8,877 nt of DNA, taken from assembly GCA_017421145.1 (NCBI GenBank), contig JAFOTA010000056.1, positions 1 through 8,877 of the forward strand, read 5' to 3'. This DNA comes from Treponema sp. (GTDB lineage: Bacteria > Spirochaetota > Spirochaetia > Treponematales > Treponemataceae). The notes beneath the pieces were generated by a model, which saw nothing but the letters and a program-made list of their open reading frames with translations, did no database searches and was not told the DNA's origin. This document shows, piece by piece, positions 1-4,998 of this stretch (positions are counted from its first letter, which is position 1; every line of letters starts with the position of its first letter). A program made the translations under genes and the position numbers.

Positions 1-792
1 ATAATCCAACATTCTATTACTCCACGAATCAGTGTATCTGAATTCATGCCATGTCTTTTCACCCCAGCGGCGGAGCTTCACGTTGGAAATTTTTATAGGA
101 TCCTCACGATTTAAAATTTCTATACTATATCCATTCTCATTTTGCATCAGAATCCATACAGGACATTCCGCATGGATTTCAGGGCCATATTCATAGTTAC
201 TTGTATTTTCATTATACGTTGCCGTCTGATATGTGAACGAACACACGCAAAGCTCTCCTTTATCCGAAAACTCCTGAAGCGGCACGTTGATTATTCTGAT
301 GTAGGTTGGTGAAGACATTTGTTGGCCACCCGGAAATCCTATAATCTCCATCTGCTCTGCATCTTCACCCCCCGGAAGCCTAAAGACTCCTCCTCCACAA
401 TAAGAATCGCTCACCGAAACACCTACTCTGTCCCATATGTTGGCAAAAGCAATATCAGCTTCCCCAAAGTAGCACGGCATAATACCAGCATCTATTAGTT
501 CACTGCTCCAACCGATGCAAGAAAATCCGGCGTACAGAGTCTTTTCGGCACCAAGCGGAAAATTTTCCAGTGTTATGACATTGTTGTCCTTGGTTATGAC
601 TCCTCTCCACGGAAGCGCACGCCCGGTTACATAGATGGCATAATTATAGCTGTACCCGTCGCCGTCATTCGCAGCCCTCGCAGGAAGATTCACCGCAAAG
701 CTCAGGTCAGAAGAAGCACCGTTGAATGAACATGAAGCCGCGAAAATCCCGGCCAAAACAAGAGCCGGAAAAAACAAAAAACTTTTTTTCAT
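1..792 (-). CDS. putative lipoprotein, C-terminus beyond window
   Basis: This is an open frame of 264 codons running off the window edge. It starts at ATG 792 with an AGGAGG ribosome site 6 nt upstream. The N-terminus is a classic lipoprotein signal: MKK, a hydrophobic stretch (residues 5-19), then AASC with the lipidated cysteine at residue 21. The mature part starts SFNGASSDLSFAVNLP and is rich in aromatic residues, Gly and Asn. It contains several cysteines (for example around residues 90, 106 and 132), unusual for a plain lipoprotein. I see no catalytic motif and do not recognise the family. It is not an obvious relative of the InlB-type lipoproteins elsewhere in the window. It follows manA by 64 bp with no convincing promoter between, so it may be cotranscribed. 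The protein is predicted to be membrane-anchored, exported and of unknown function. Confidence 0.85.
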   Translation of the reverse strand, partial: MKKSFLFFPALVLAGIFAASCSFNGASSDLSFAVNLPARAANDGDGYSYNYAIYVTGRALPWRGVITKDNNVITLENFPLGAEKTLYAGFSCIGWSSELIDAGIMPCYFGEADIAFANIWDRVGVSVSDSYCGGGVFRLPGGEDAEQMEIIGFPGGQQMSSPTYIRIINVPLQEFSDKGELCVCSFTYQTATYNENTSNYEYGPEIHAECPVWILMQNENGYSIEILNREDPIKISNVKLRRWGEKTWHEFRYTDSWSNRMLDY

Positions 793-830
793 AACTTTCC
801 TCCTATATAGTAAAATCGAAATCGAAATGC

Positions 831-878
831 AGTCATTGAGCAGAGTCGAAATGCGGTCATTGAGCGGAGTCGAAATGA
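831..878. repeat. tandem 24-bp repeat overlapping the manA stop codon
   Basis: Two adjacent 24-bp units (831-854 and 855-878) share the core TCATTGAGC-R-GAGTCGAAATG and differ at only a few positions. A partial unit (ATCGAAATGC, 821-830) precedes them. The second unit has short inverted ends (GTCATT at 856-861, AATGAC at 874-879). Reading on the minus strand, the second unit encodes the manA C-terminus and its TGA stop (859-857). The rest fills the gap before the downstream lipoprotein gene. I infer a dispersed genomic repeat family, but no further copy was noticed in this window. Confidence 0.75.
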
Positions 879-1666
879 CAAGCCGCAATGCGCATAAGAA
901 GGAATTTTCCTTCCGCCACAATCCTTTCGTTAGGGCCGAACGCAAAGATTTCCTCAGCAGCAGCCCTTCTGTCATTCAAAAGTCCCGAACCCTCGATCAC
1001 AAAGTAAAGCACGGTGTCGGCAGGATCCTGGGATTCTGTACGTACACTGACCGGAGCCGTAAATTTTCCGTCGACAAAAATCTCTTCAAGCGTAAAGTAC
1101 GGACACGAGAATGCGCCCCGGAAACTTTCCACCTTACGCAAGCCTTGATTTTTTATGCACGCCAGCCCTTTTTCAACATGGCACTCACGTCCGCGCCCCC
1201 AGTCATAGAGCCTGTAGGTTATGTCGCTTGACTGCTGCACTTCCAGAATCTTAATCCCTCCGCCGATTGCATGTACGGTTCCAGCCGGAATGTATGCAAA
1301 GTCGCCCTTTTTGACCGGTACGGAGTTCATAAAATCTTCCAGACGGTTTTCGTTGATTGCAGCCCTCAGCTCTTCTTCCGAATGTTCGCCGTTCATGCCG
1401 TAAATCAGCCTGGCATCCTTATTTGCGCCAAGAATGAACCAGCACTCGGTTTTTCCGGAGCCGCCCTCAAATTTTTGTGCAAGCCCGTCATCCGGGTGAA
1501 CCTGAACGCTCAATGTGTCGTCCGCCTGAATGATTTTTACCAGAAGCGGATAGTCACCGCCGGCATATTCCTTGAAATCCTTCTGAAGTCCGTTGGGATG
1601 GGTCGAAGCAATCCAAAGCTCGTATCCCCAAGGCTTTTCGGACTTTATGGCTTTCAGTCTATACAT
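857..1666 (-). CDS. manA: class I mannose-6-phosphate isomerase
   Basis: The enzyme interconverts mannose 6-phosphate and fructose 6-phosphate in the cytoplasm, linking mannose use or mannosyl-precursor supply to glycolysis. At 269 aa it is a compact cupin-type isomerase. It shows the N-terminal KPWGYELW signature (residues 11-18). The zinc-site residues are Q55 and H57 in QVHPDD, E74 in KTECW, and H132 in PAGTVHAIGGG. The conserved TYRLYDWGR stretch (150-158) carries the arginine expected at the active site. ATG 1666 is chosen because AGGAGG lies just upstream, although the 3-nt spacing is short, and because KPWGYE sits near the N-terminus as in the family. The gene follows the nucleotidyltransferase by 17 bp, so the two are surely cotranscribed. 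The last residues (CHFDSAQ) and the stop codon come from an intergenic-type repeat, so the original C-terminus was probably slightly different. Confidence 0.95.
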   Translation of the reverse strand: MYRLKAIKSEKPWGYELWIASTHPNGLQKDFKEYAGGDYPLLVKIIQADDTLSVQVHPDDGLAQKFEGGSGKTECWFILGANKDARLIYGMNGEHSEEELRAAINENRLEDFMNSVPVKKGDFAYIPAGTVHAIGGGIKILEVQQSSDITYRLYDWGRGRECHVEKGLACIKNQGLRKVESFRGAFSCPYFTLEEIFVDGKFTAPVSVRTESQDPADTVLYFVIEGSGLLNDRRAAAEEIFAFGPNERIVAEGKFLLMRIAACHFDSAQ

Positions 1667-1683
1667 ACGCCTCCTAGGAAATT

Positions 1684-2592
1684 CTATTTTTCCCAGATTT
1701 TTTCCGGGTAATAGCCTTCTTCTATTTTTTTGGCAAGCTCCTTTTTCACAATCTCGCGGTCTTCCGGGTATGTCATTCCGAACCAGCGTTCCGTTGAAGT
1801 GAAGAACTTGATTTTTCCCTCGCCGTTTTTTACGATGTCCGAAGCTGCAACCGGCAAAAGAGCCTCCGCCTTTGGTTTGTCAAGCGAAGTCTTTTTGAAG
1901 CCGTCCCAATATTCATGGAAAGTCTCGAAAGCTTTCATGCTGAACGCAAACAGATTCATGCTCACCCACTCGTTTCCGGTAAGCACCACATCCTTTCCGT
2001 CAAGCTCGCTTACAATCTTGCCGTCTTTGTATCCGATTTTAGTGTTCTCGACTATCGAATCAAGATAACCGTCCTTTACAGAACAGACACCGCGGCTCAC
2101 GGTACCGGACGGGCTCAATGTGTTTCCGAGCACATATCCGACCATTGCATGATCACGGCTCATAACGTCAATGGAAGAAAGATAGCTTCCGAGAGTCTTG
2201 AAAGCGTCCCTTCCATAATAATCATCCGAATTGATTACGGCAAACGGTGTTCCGAGAGCCTTTTCCGCACAAAGCACAGCATGTATCGTTCCCCAAGGTT
2301 TTGTCCTTTCGGCAGAACGCGCGATCTCGTCATCAGAAAGAAGGGCATGCGGTTCCTGGAACACATATTCGGCATCCATGTTTTTTGCAATCCTGTCAAA
2401 GAGCTTTTCACGGAAATCTTTTTCTATGTCCTTTCTGATTATATAAACTACTTTTCCGAACCCGGATTCACGTGCATCATAGGCCGCAAAATCCAAAAGG
2501 CACTCGCCGTTTTTTCCCACGGAATCAATCTGCTTGACACCACCATAACGGCTTCCCATTCCGGCTGCAAGCACCAAAAGCGTTGGTTTCAT
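1684..2592 (-). CDS. sugar-phosphate-type nucleotidyltransferase
   Basis: This is a 302-aa cytoplasmic GT-A-fold nucleotidyltransferase. The nucleotide-binding signature LAAGMGSRYGG-K lies at residues 8-20. A PWGTIHAVLCA stretch (99-109) matches the base/sugar-contact loop of the family. NSDDYYG (121-127) supplies the acidic pair expected to bind Mg2+. VSMNLFAF (210-217) and a C-terminal WFGMTYPEDRE (270-280) also fit. Such enzymes join NTP and a sugar or polyol phosphate to give an NDP-sugar and pyrophosphate, but the substrate cannot be read from the sequence. Its immediate coupling to manA (17 bp) suggests a sugar phosphate related to mannose or fructose; this is inference. No phosphomannomutase is present in the window. 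An AGGGGG ribosome site stands about 11 nt before ATG 2592. It lies 48 bp after deoD in the same direction, consistent with one operon. Confidence 0.88.
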   Translation of the reverse strand: MKPTLLVLAAGMGSRYGGVKQIDSVGKNGECLLDFAAYDARESGFGKVVYIIRKDIEKDFREKLFDRIAKNMDAEYVFQEPHALLSDDEIARSAERTKPWGTIHAVLCAEKALGTPFAVINSDDYYGRDAFKTLGSYLSSIDVMSRDHAMVGYVLGNTLSPSGTVSRGVCSVKDGYLDSIVENTKIGYKDGKIVSELDGKDVVLTGNEWVSMNLFAFSMKAFETFHEYWDGFKKTSLDKPKAEALLPVAASDIVKNGEGKIKFFTSTERWFGMTYPEDREIVKKELAKKIEEGYYPEKIWEK

Positions 2593-2640
2593 TTTTTCAA
2601 TTCCCCCTTACAAGAATGTTTTTTTCATATAAAAATAAAT

Positions 2641-3342
2641 TTAGGCAGTCACGGTTTCCAGGGCAAGCTTTATCATGTTGGTGAATGAAGTCTGCCTTTC
2701 TTCCGCCGTTGTCTCTCCGCCAAGAACTATGTGGTCGCTGACAGTGAGTATTGCCAGCGCCTTTCTTCTGAATTTTGCTGCAAGAGTATAAAGCTCCGCG
2801 GCTTCCATCTCTATTCCCAGCGCACCATATTCCGCCCACATTTTCCATGCGGATTTGTCGTTATAAAAATTGTCGCTTGAAACGCATAGCCCCACATGTG
2901 TCTTAAGACCCATTTCACAAGCCTTTGCATGTGCCGTGTCAAGAAGCGAAAAATCTGCTACCGGGGCAAAATGCATTCCTCCGAAGCGGTGTGTGTTCAA
3001 CCCAGAATCAGAACAGGCTCCCTCTGCAAGAATCACGTCACGGAGAGCTATGTCAGATTGGACGGCTCCGCATGTTCCTACGCGCACTGCTTTCTGAACG
3101 CCGTAAAAACGAAAAAGCTCGTTCACGTAGATTGAAAGGGACGGCTGCCCCATACCGGTACCCTGTACGGAAACTTTTTTCCCGTTGTATGTTCCGGTAA
3201 ATCCATACATGCCGCGGACTTCATTATAGCACACGGCATCCTTCAAAAAATTTTCTGCAATAAACCTGGCCCTGAGCGGATCACCCGGAAGCAGCACAGC
3301 CTCCGCAACCGCACCCTCCGGCGCATTGATATGTGTACTCAT
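2641..3342 (-). CDS. deoD: purine nucleoside phosphorylase, DeoD type
   Basis: A bacterial hexameric purine nucleoside phosphorylase, which splits purine (deoxy)ribonucleosides with phosphate into free base and (deoxy)ribose 1-phosphate in the salvage pathway. Its 233 aa match the family length. Residues expected in the E. coli enzyme are all at corresponding positions. They are H4, the phosphate-binding G20 and R24 in PGDPLRA, R43 in VRGMYGFTG, and R87 in VRVGTCGA (Thr replaces the usual Ser at 90). The EMEAAELY ribose site follows (E178, M179, E180), then S202/D203, where Asp protonates the base, and R216 in EERQTSF. ATG 3342 is fixed by the conserved His4; the next Met is residue 45. There is no Shine-Dalgarno sequence, and a TATAAT box ends only 8 nt before the ATG, so the mRNA may be leaderless. 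It heads the apparent operon with the nucleotidyltransferase and manA. Confidence 0.96.
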   Translation of the reverse strand: MSTHINAPEGAVAEAVLLPGDPLRARFIAENFLKDAVCYNEVRGMYGFTGTYNGKKVSVQGTGMGQPSLSIYVNELFRFYGVQKAVRVGTCGAVQSDIALRDVILAEGACSDSGLNTHRFGGMHFAPVADFSLLDTAHAKACEMGLKTHVGLCVSSDNFYNDKSAWKMWAEYGALGIEMEAAELYTLAAKFRRKALAILTVSDHIVLGGETTAEERQTSFTNMIKLALETVTA

Positions 3343-3350
3343 AGTTTTTT

Positions 3351-3379
3351 ATTATAACACATAAATCAGGATATAGAAA
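3351..3379 (-). promoter_or_regulatory. putative deoD promoter (leaderless mRNA likely)
   Basis: A perfect TATAAT (3356-3351 on the minus strand) is preceded, 17 nt away, by a weak -35 candidate TTTCTA (3379-3374). Transcription would begin about 3345-3343, at or within 2 nt of the deoD ATG, and no ribosome site precedes that ATG. The promoter lies just downstream of a terminator, so deoD is expected to start a new transcript. Confidence 0.5.
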
Positions 3380-3380
3380 C

Positions 3381-3410
3381 AAAAAAAATCCCCCGCATAC
3401 ACGAGGGATT
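3381..3410 (-). terminator. intrinsic terminator of the small lipoprotein gene
   Basis: Read on the minus strand, AATCCC (3410-3405) pairs with GGGATT (3392-3387) around a loop of about 12 nt and is followed by an uninterrupted run of eight T (3388-3381). It begins about 20 nt after the stop of the gene ending at 3431 and separates that gene from deoD. Confidence 0.8.
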
Positions 3411-3430
3411 CCGTTCAGCTTAAAAACAGA

Positions 3431-3787
3431 TTACTGCTTTTCGAAAACCATCTGTTGTCCGTCTTCGGTAATAATGAGTTTCTTTCCATCGATCTTATAT
3501 GGGCTTGTTCCACCGTCTTCAACAATCGTGATTTCGTGCTTGTTTCCGTCCCATTTCAAATCTGACTTCATACCGAACAAATCGATGCTTCCCGTTCCGT
3601 CGGCCTTGAGAGTCATAGTTGCAGTCATACCCAGTGCTTCGAGTACGGTTGCATCTTCTCCACCTGATTCAATCAGCTTGTAGTTTCCTGCATCTGCAGA
3701 ATTACCGGCAGCGCTTCCCTTTCCACTGCAGCTTGCGAAACAAACGGCAAGAGCAAATGCACAAACAGCAAATAAAACCTTTCTCAT
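3431..3787 (-). CDS. small lipoprotein, lipocalin-like beta-strand pattern
   Basis: A 118-aa exported lipoprotein. The signal MRKVLFAVCAFALAVCFASC puts the lipidated cysteine at residue 20, followed by a flexible Ser/Gly/Ala-rich linker (21-34). The mature domain (about 36-118) alternates short hydrophobic strands with Gly/Asp turns: MTLKADGTGSIDLFG, SDLKWDGNKHEITIVEDGG, YKIDGKKLIITEDGQQMVFEKQ. This pattern is typical of small lipocalin-like lipoproteins with a DGTG/WDGN repeat, found widely in gut Firmicutes and spirochaetes. No ligand or enzymatic role can be read from it. ATG 3787 has a GGAGG site 8 nt upstream. The gene forms a single-gene unit: its own promoter is at 3851-3822 and a clear terminator follows it. 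Confidence 0.88.
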   Translation of the reverse strand: MRKVLFAVCAFALAVCFASCSGKGSAAGNSADAGNYKLIESGGEDATVLEALGMTATMTLKADGTGSIDLFGMKSDLKWDGNKHEITIVEDGGTSPYKIDGKKLIITEDGQQMVFEKQ

Positions 3788-3821
3788 TTTTTAGACCTCC
3801 AATTGTCTATTACTTTACGAT

Positions 3822-3851
3822 ATTCTACATAAAGACTTAAGATTTAGTCAA
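3822..3851 (-). promoter_or_regulatory. sigma-70-type promoter of the small lipoprotein gene
   Basis: On the minus strand TTGACT (3851-3846) and TAGAAT (3827-3822) are 18 nt apart, both one or two bases from consensus. The start point would fall near 3815, giving a leader of about 28 nt that includes the GGAGG ribosome site. The -35 box begins only 10 bp from the edge of the repeat at 3861, so the repeat ends just short of this promoter. Confidence 0.65.
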
Positions 3852-3860
3852 GAACTATGG

Positions 3861-4071
3861 CGGGAATCAAGTTTTACACCCGATAAAAATCTGGATTAAT
3901 ATCAATCTAATTTCCGCAAGGTAAGTTTCTGCCGTTTTTTTACAAACGGATTGGCGTAGCCTAGTTCACTGCTAACGCCGTTCACTGAATTAGCGAAAAA
4001 CGTTAGTTTTGAACAAATCCGTTTGTTTAGGTCAAAAATTGATTTCCATGCTCCCTCACCAGATTATTGCC
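3861..4071. repeat. structured direct repeat, copy A
   Basis: This 211-bp stretch matches 4788-4998 with no gaps. The first 195 bp (3861-4055) differ at only four positions (3864, 3941, 3988, 4012). Four variable bases follow (4056-4059), then an identical 12-nt CAGATTATTGCC that holds the stop codon of the toxin gene. Similarity stops abruptly before 3861. An inverted pair, ACAAACGGATT (3942-3952) and AATCCGTTTGT (4016-4026), encloses two hairpins: GGCGTAGC/GCTAACGCC (3953-3960/3971-3979, one bulge) and GAATTAGCG/CGTTAGTTT (3987-3995/4001-4009, three wobble pairs). The octamer GTTCACTG occurs twice (3964, 3980). There is no credible reading frame. It fills the gap between the toxin gene and the promoter of the small lipoprotein gene. 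Confidence 0.92.
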
Positions 4072-4444
4072 CCAGAACCGGAACTATCAATTCCAAACAC
4101 AATTCTGAAATCTGACAAAAACCTTTGTCGGCTGTAATAAGAGGTATTTTATTTGCAAGCGCAGAAGCCGCAATTATTGCATCGGGTAATTTTATTCTAT
4201 AATTTTTGCGAAGTTTTATCACTGTTTCCTTTATTTCATCTGACAGAGATATTTCCTTGCAATCACTTAAAAAGGACTTTATTTTTTCCTCCTCACTTTT
4301 CGTTATTCCAGAAAAAGACAACAACTCCATCTCGGATATAACGGAAAAAGCAAGTTTTTTTTGCAAATATGGCACCATACATGGATTACCATCAAGCAAA
4401 TAGATTAAAGCATTTGTATCTGCAAGAAAATCAGTTCCATTCAT
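4064..4444 (-). CDS. vapC: VapC-type PIN-domain toxin
   Basis: A 126-aa PIN-domain endoribonuclease and probable toxin of a type II toxin-antitoxin pair. Characterised VapC toxins cut tRNA or rRNA and stop translation. The four acidic metal-binding positions are all present: D9 in FLADTNALIYLL, E40 in SEMELLSF, D88 in KLPDAIIAASALA, and D106 in ITADKGF. The gene therefore looks active. ATG 4444 is chosen because it puts the first PIN aspartate near residue 9, as usual, and GAGGAG lies about 11 nt upstream. An ATG at 4468 would add eight residues with no ribosome site. The gene overlaps the antitoxin gene by 14 bp, the normal translational coupling of such pairs. Its stop codon is the first part of repeat copy A. 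Confidence 0.92.
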   Translation of the reverse strand: MNGTDFLADTNALIYLLDGNPCMVPYLQKKLAFSVISEMELLSFSGITKSEEEKIKSFLSDCKEISLSDEIKETVIKLRKNYRIKLPDAIIAASALANKIPLITADKGFCQISELCLELIVPVLGQ

Positions 4445-4640
4445 CCCGCATCTCCTCTTGAATGGCAAGCGCGTCTTTGCTGAAATTTACGGAACCGAAA
4501 TATTTCGACAAATTCTTATTTCCGCTGGTCTTTATACTGTTAGCGTGTTTATACAAAACAAACTGAATATAGTTTTCAATTTCGTCAAGACACTCCTGCG
4601 GAACAGCCTTTATCTGATCCATCATTGCATCGTAAGACAT
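4431..4640 (-). CDS. vapB: antitoxin, DUF2281-like, partner of the PIN toxin
   Basis: A 69-aa cognate antitoxin. The N-terminal half, MMDQIKAVPQECLDEIENYIQF, fits the 'I..LP.E...E...FI.FL' helical pattern of DUF2281 proteins that precede PIN toxins. The C-terminal tail (SKYFGSVNFSKDALAIQEEMRDEWN) has the usual acidic 'D....Q..MRDEW' ending that in related systems threads into the toxin active site. ATG 4640 is preferred because GGAGGAG stands 5 nt upstream. A TTG at 4658 would start inside the ribosome site. It overlaps the toxin gene by 14 bp. In this family antitoxin and toxin-antitoxin complex usually repress their own promoter, but no clear operator palindrome was recognised upstream. Confidence 0.85.
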   Translation of the reverse strand: MSYDAMMDQIKAVPQECLDEIENYIQFVLYKHANSIKTSGNKNLSKYFGSVNFSKDALAIQEEMRDEWN

Positions 4641-4661
4641 ACTTTCTCCTCCGCACAATTA

Positions 4662-4739
4662 TTACCGTATGTAGGTCAGGGTGCAGGAACCTGATATTCC
4701 GAAAGGAAAAATAGGAACCCAACCTTCCATTTTCACAGA
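4662..4739 (-). pseudogene. C-terminal remnant of a third InlB-type lipoprotein gene
   Basis: Directly upstream of vapB the minus strand reads PFGISGSCTLTYIR-stop (4706-4662). This closely resembles the ends of the two complete paralogues, YPFGTKDTYTMTFTRQ-stop and YPFGEEGSYTLVFKSN-stop. At the DNA level 4662-4710 aligns without gaps to the 3' end of the gene stopping at 4991, sharing blocks such as AGGTCA, GGTG and CCGAAAGGA. The frame continues to a TAA at 4742-4740; similarity beyond residue PFG is weak (MEGWVPIF). There is no room for the rest of the gene: only about 50 bp separates the remnant from repeat copy B. It is therefore a decayed or truncated tail. Confidence 0.7.
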
Positions 4740-4744
4740 TTATA
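4739..4744 (-). promoter_or_regulatory. possible -10 box for vapBC
   Basis: A perfect TATAAT on the minus strand overlaps the 5' edge of the paralogue remnant. No good -35 is found 16-18 nt upstream, where the DNA is A/T-rich. It would give a leader of about 90 nt before vapB. The call rests on one hexamer. Confidence 0.3.
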
Positions 4745-4787
4745 CAAAACTTTTAATTTTTTTGCTATTATTCCTCCTCCCCCGCCA

Positions 4788-4998
4788 CGGAAATCAAGTT
4801 TTACACCCGATAAAAATCTGGATTAATATCAATCTAATTTCCGCAAGGTAAGTTTCTGCCGTTTTTTAACAAACGGATTGGCGTAGCCTAGTTCACTGCT
4901 AACGCCGTTCACTGGATTAGCGAAAAACGTTAGTTTTGTACAAATCCGTTTGTTTAGGTCAAAAATTGATTTCCATGCTCCCCAGACAGATTATTGCC
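4788..4998. repeat. structured direct repeat, copy B
   Basis: This second copy lies exactly 927 bp from copy A in the same orientation, directly after the stop codon of the five-repeat lipoprotein gene. The 12-nt CAGATTATTGCC shared with copy A includes that gene's last codon and stop. The outer inverted pair is at 4869-4879 and 4943-4953; A at 4868 allows one further pair (with T4954) that copy A lacks. The substitution at 4915 replaces an A-T pair with G-T in the second hairpin and so keeps it closed on the + strand. Similarity ends abruptly at 4788. Together with the remnant it accounts for the whole 350-bp stretch between vapB and the lipoprotein gene. Confidence 0.92.

Noticed and set aside
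831..878. CRISPR-like array
   Set aside because: The units are directly adjacent with no spacers and there are only two full copies.
722..1231. 169-aa open frame on the + strand
   Set aside because: It lies antisense to manA and to the N-terminus of the lipoprotein gene and begins inside them without a ribosome site. Its composition is that of a shadow frame.
3953..4009. Canonical integron attC core sites (RYYYAAC ... GTTRRRY) inside the repeat
   Set aside because: CTAACG and CGTTAG pairs are present and the layout resembles attC, but none of the candidate heptamers fits the strict consensus (for example GTTAGTT). No integrase gene is in the window. The integron reading is kept only as a hypothesis.
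3942..4026. Repeat as an ordinary intrinsic terminator for the upstream genes
   Set aside because: The outer stem is not followed by a T-run in either direction; on the minus strand it is followed by a run of A.
4445..4468. Longer vapC starting at ATG 4468
   Set aside because: It has no ribosome site, and the added MPFKRRCG moves the first PIN aspartate away from its usual N-terminal position.
4641..4658. Longer vapB starting at TTG 4658
   Set aside because: The extra residues are encoded by the ribosome site GGAGGAG that serves the ATG at 4640.
4670..4700. Imperfect palindrome (TCAGG ... CCTGA) upstream of vapB as an autoregulatory operator
   Set aside because: The same bases are explained as the decayed coding tail of the lipoprotein paralogue, and the arms are only 5 bp.
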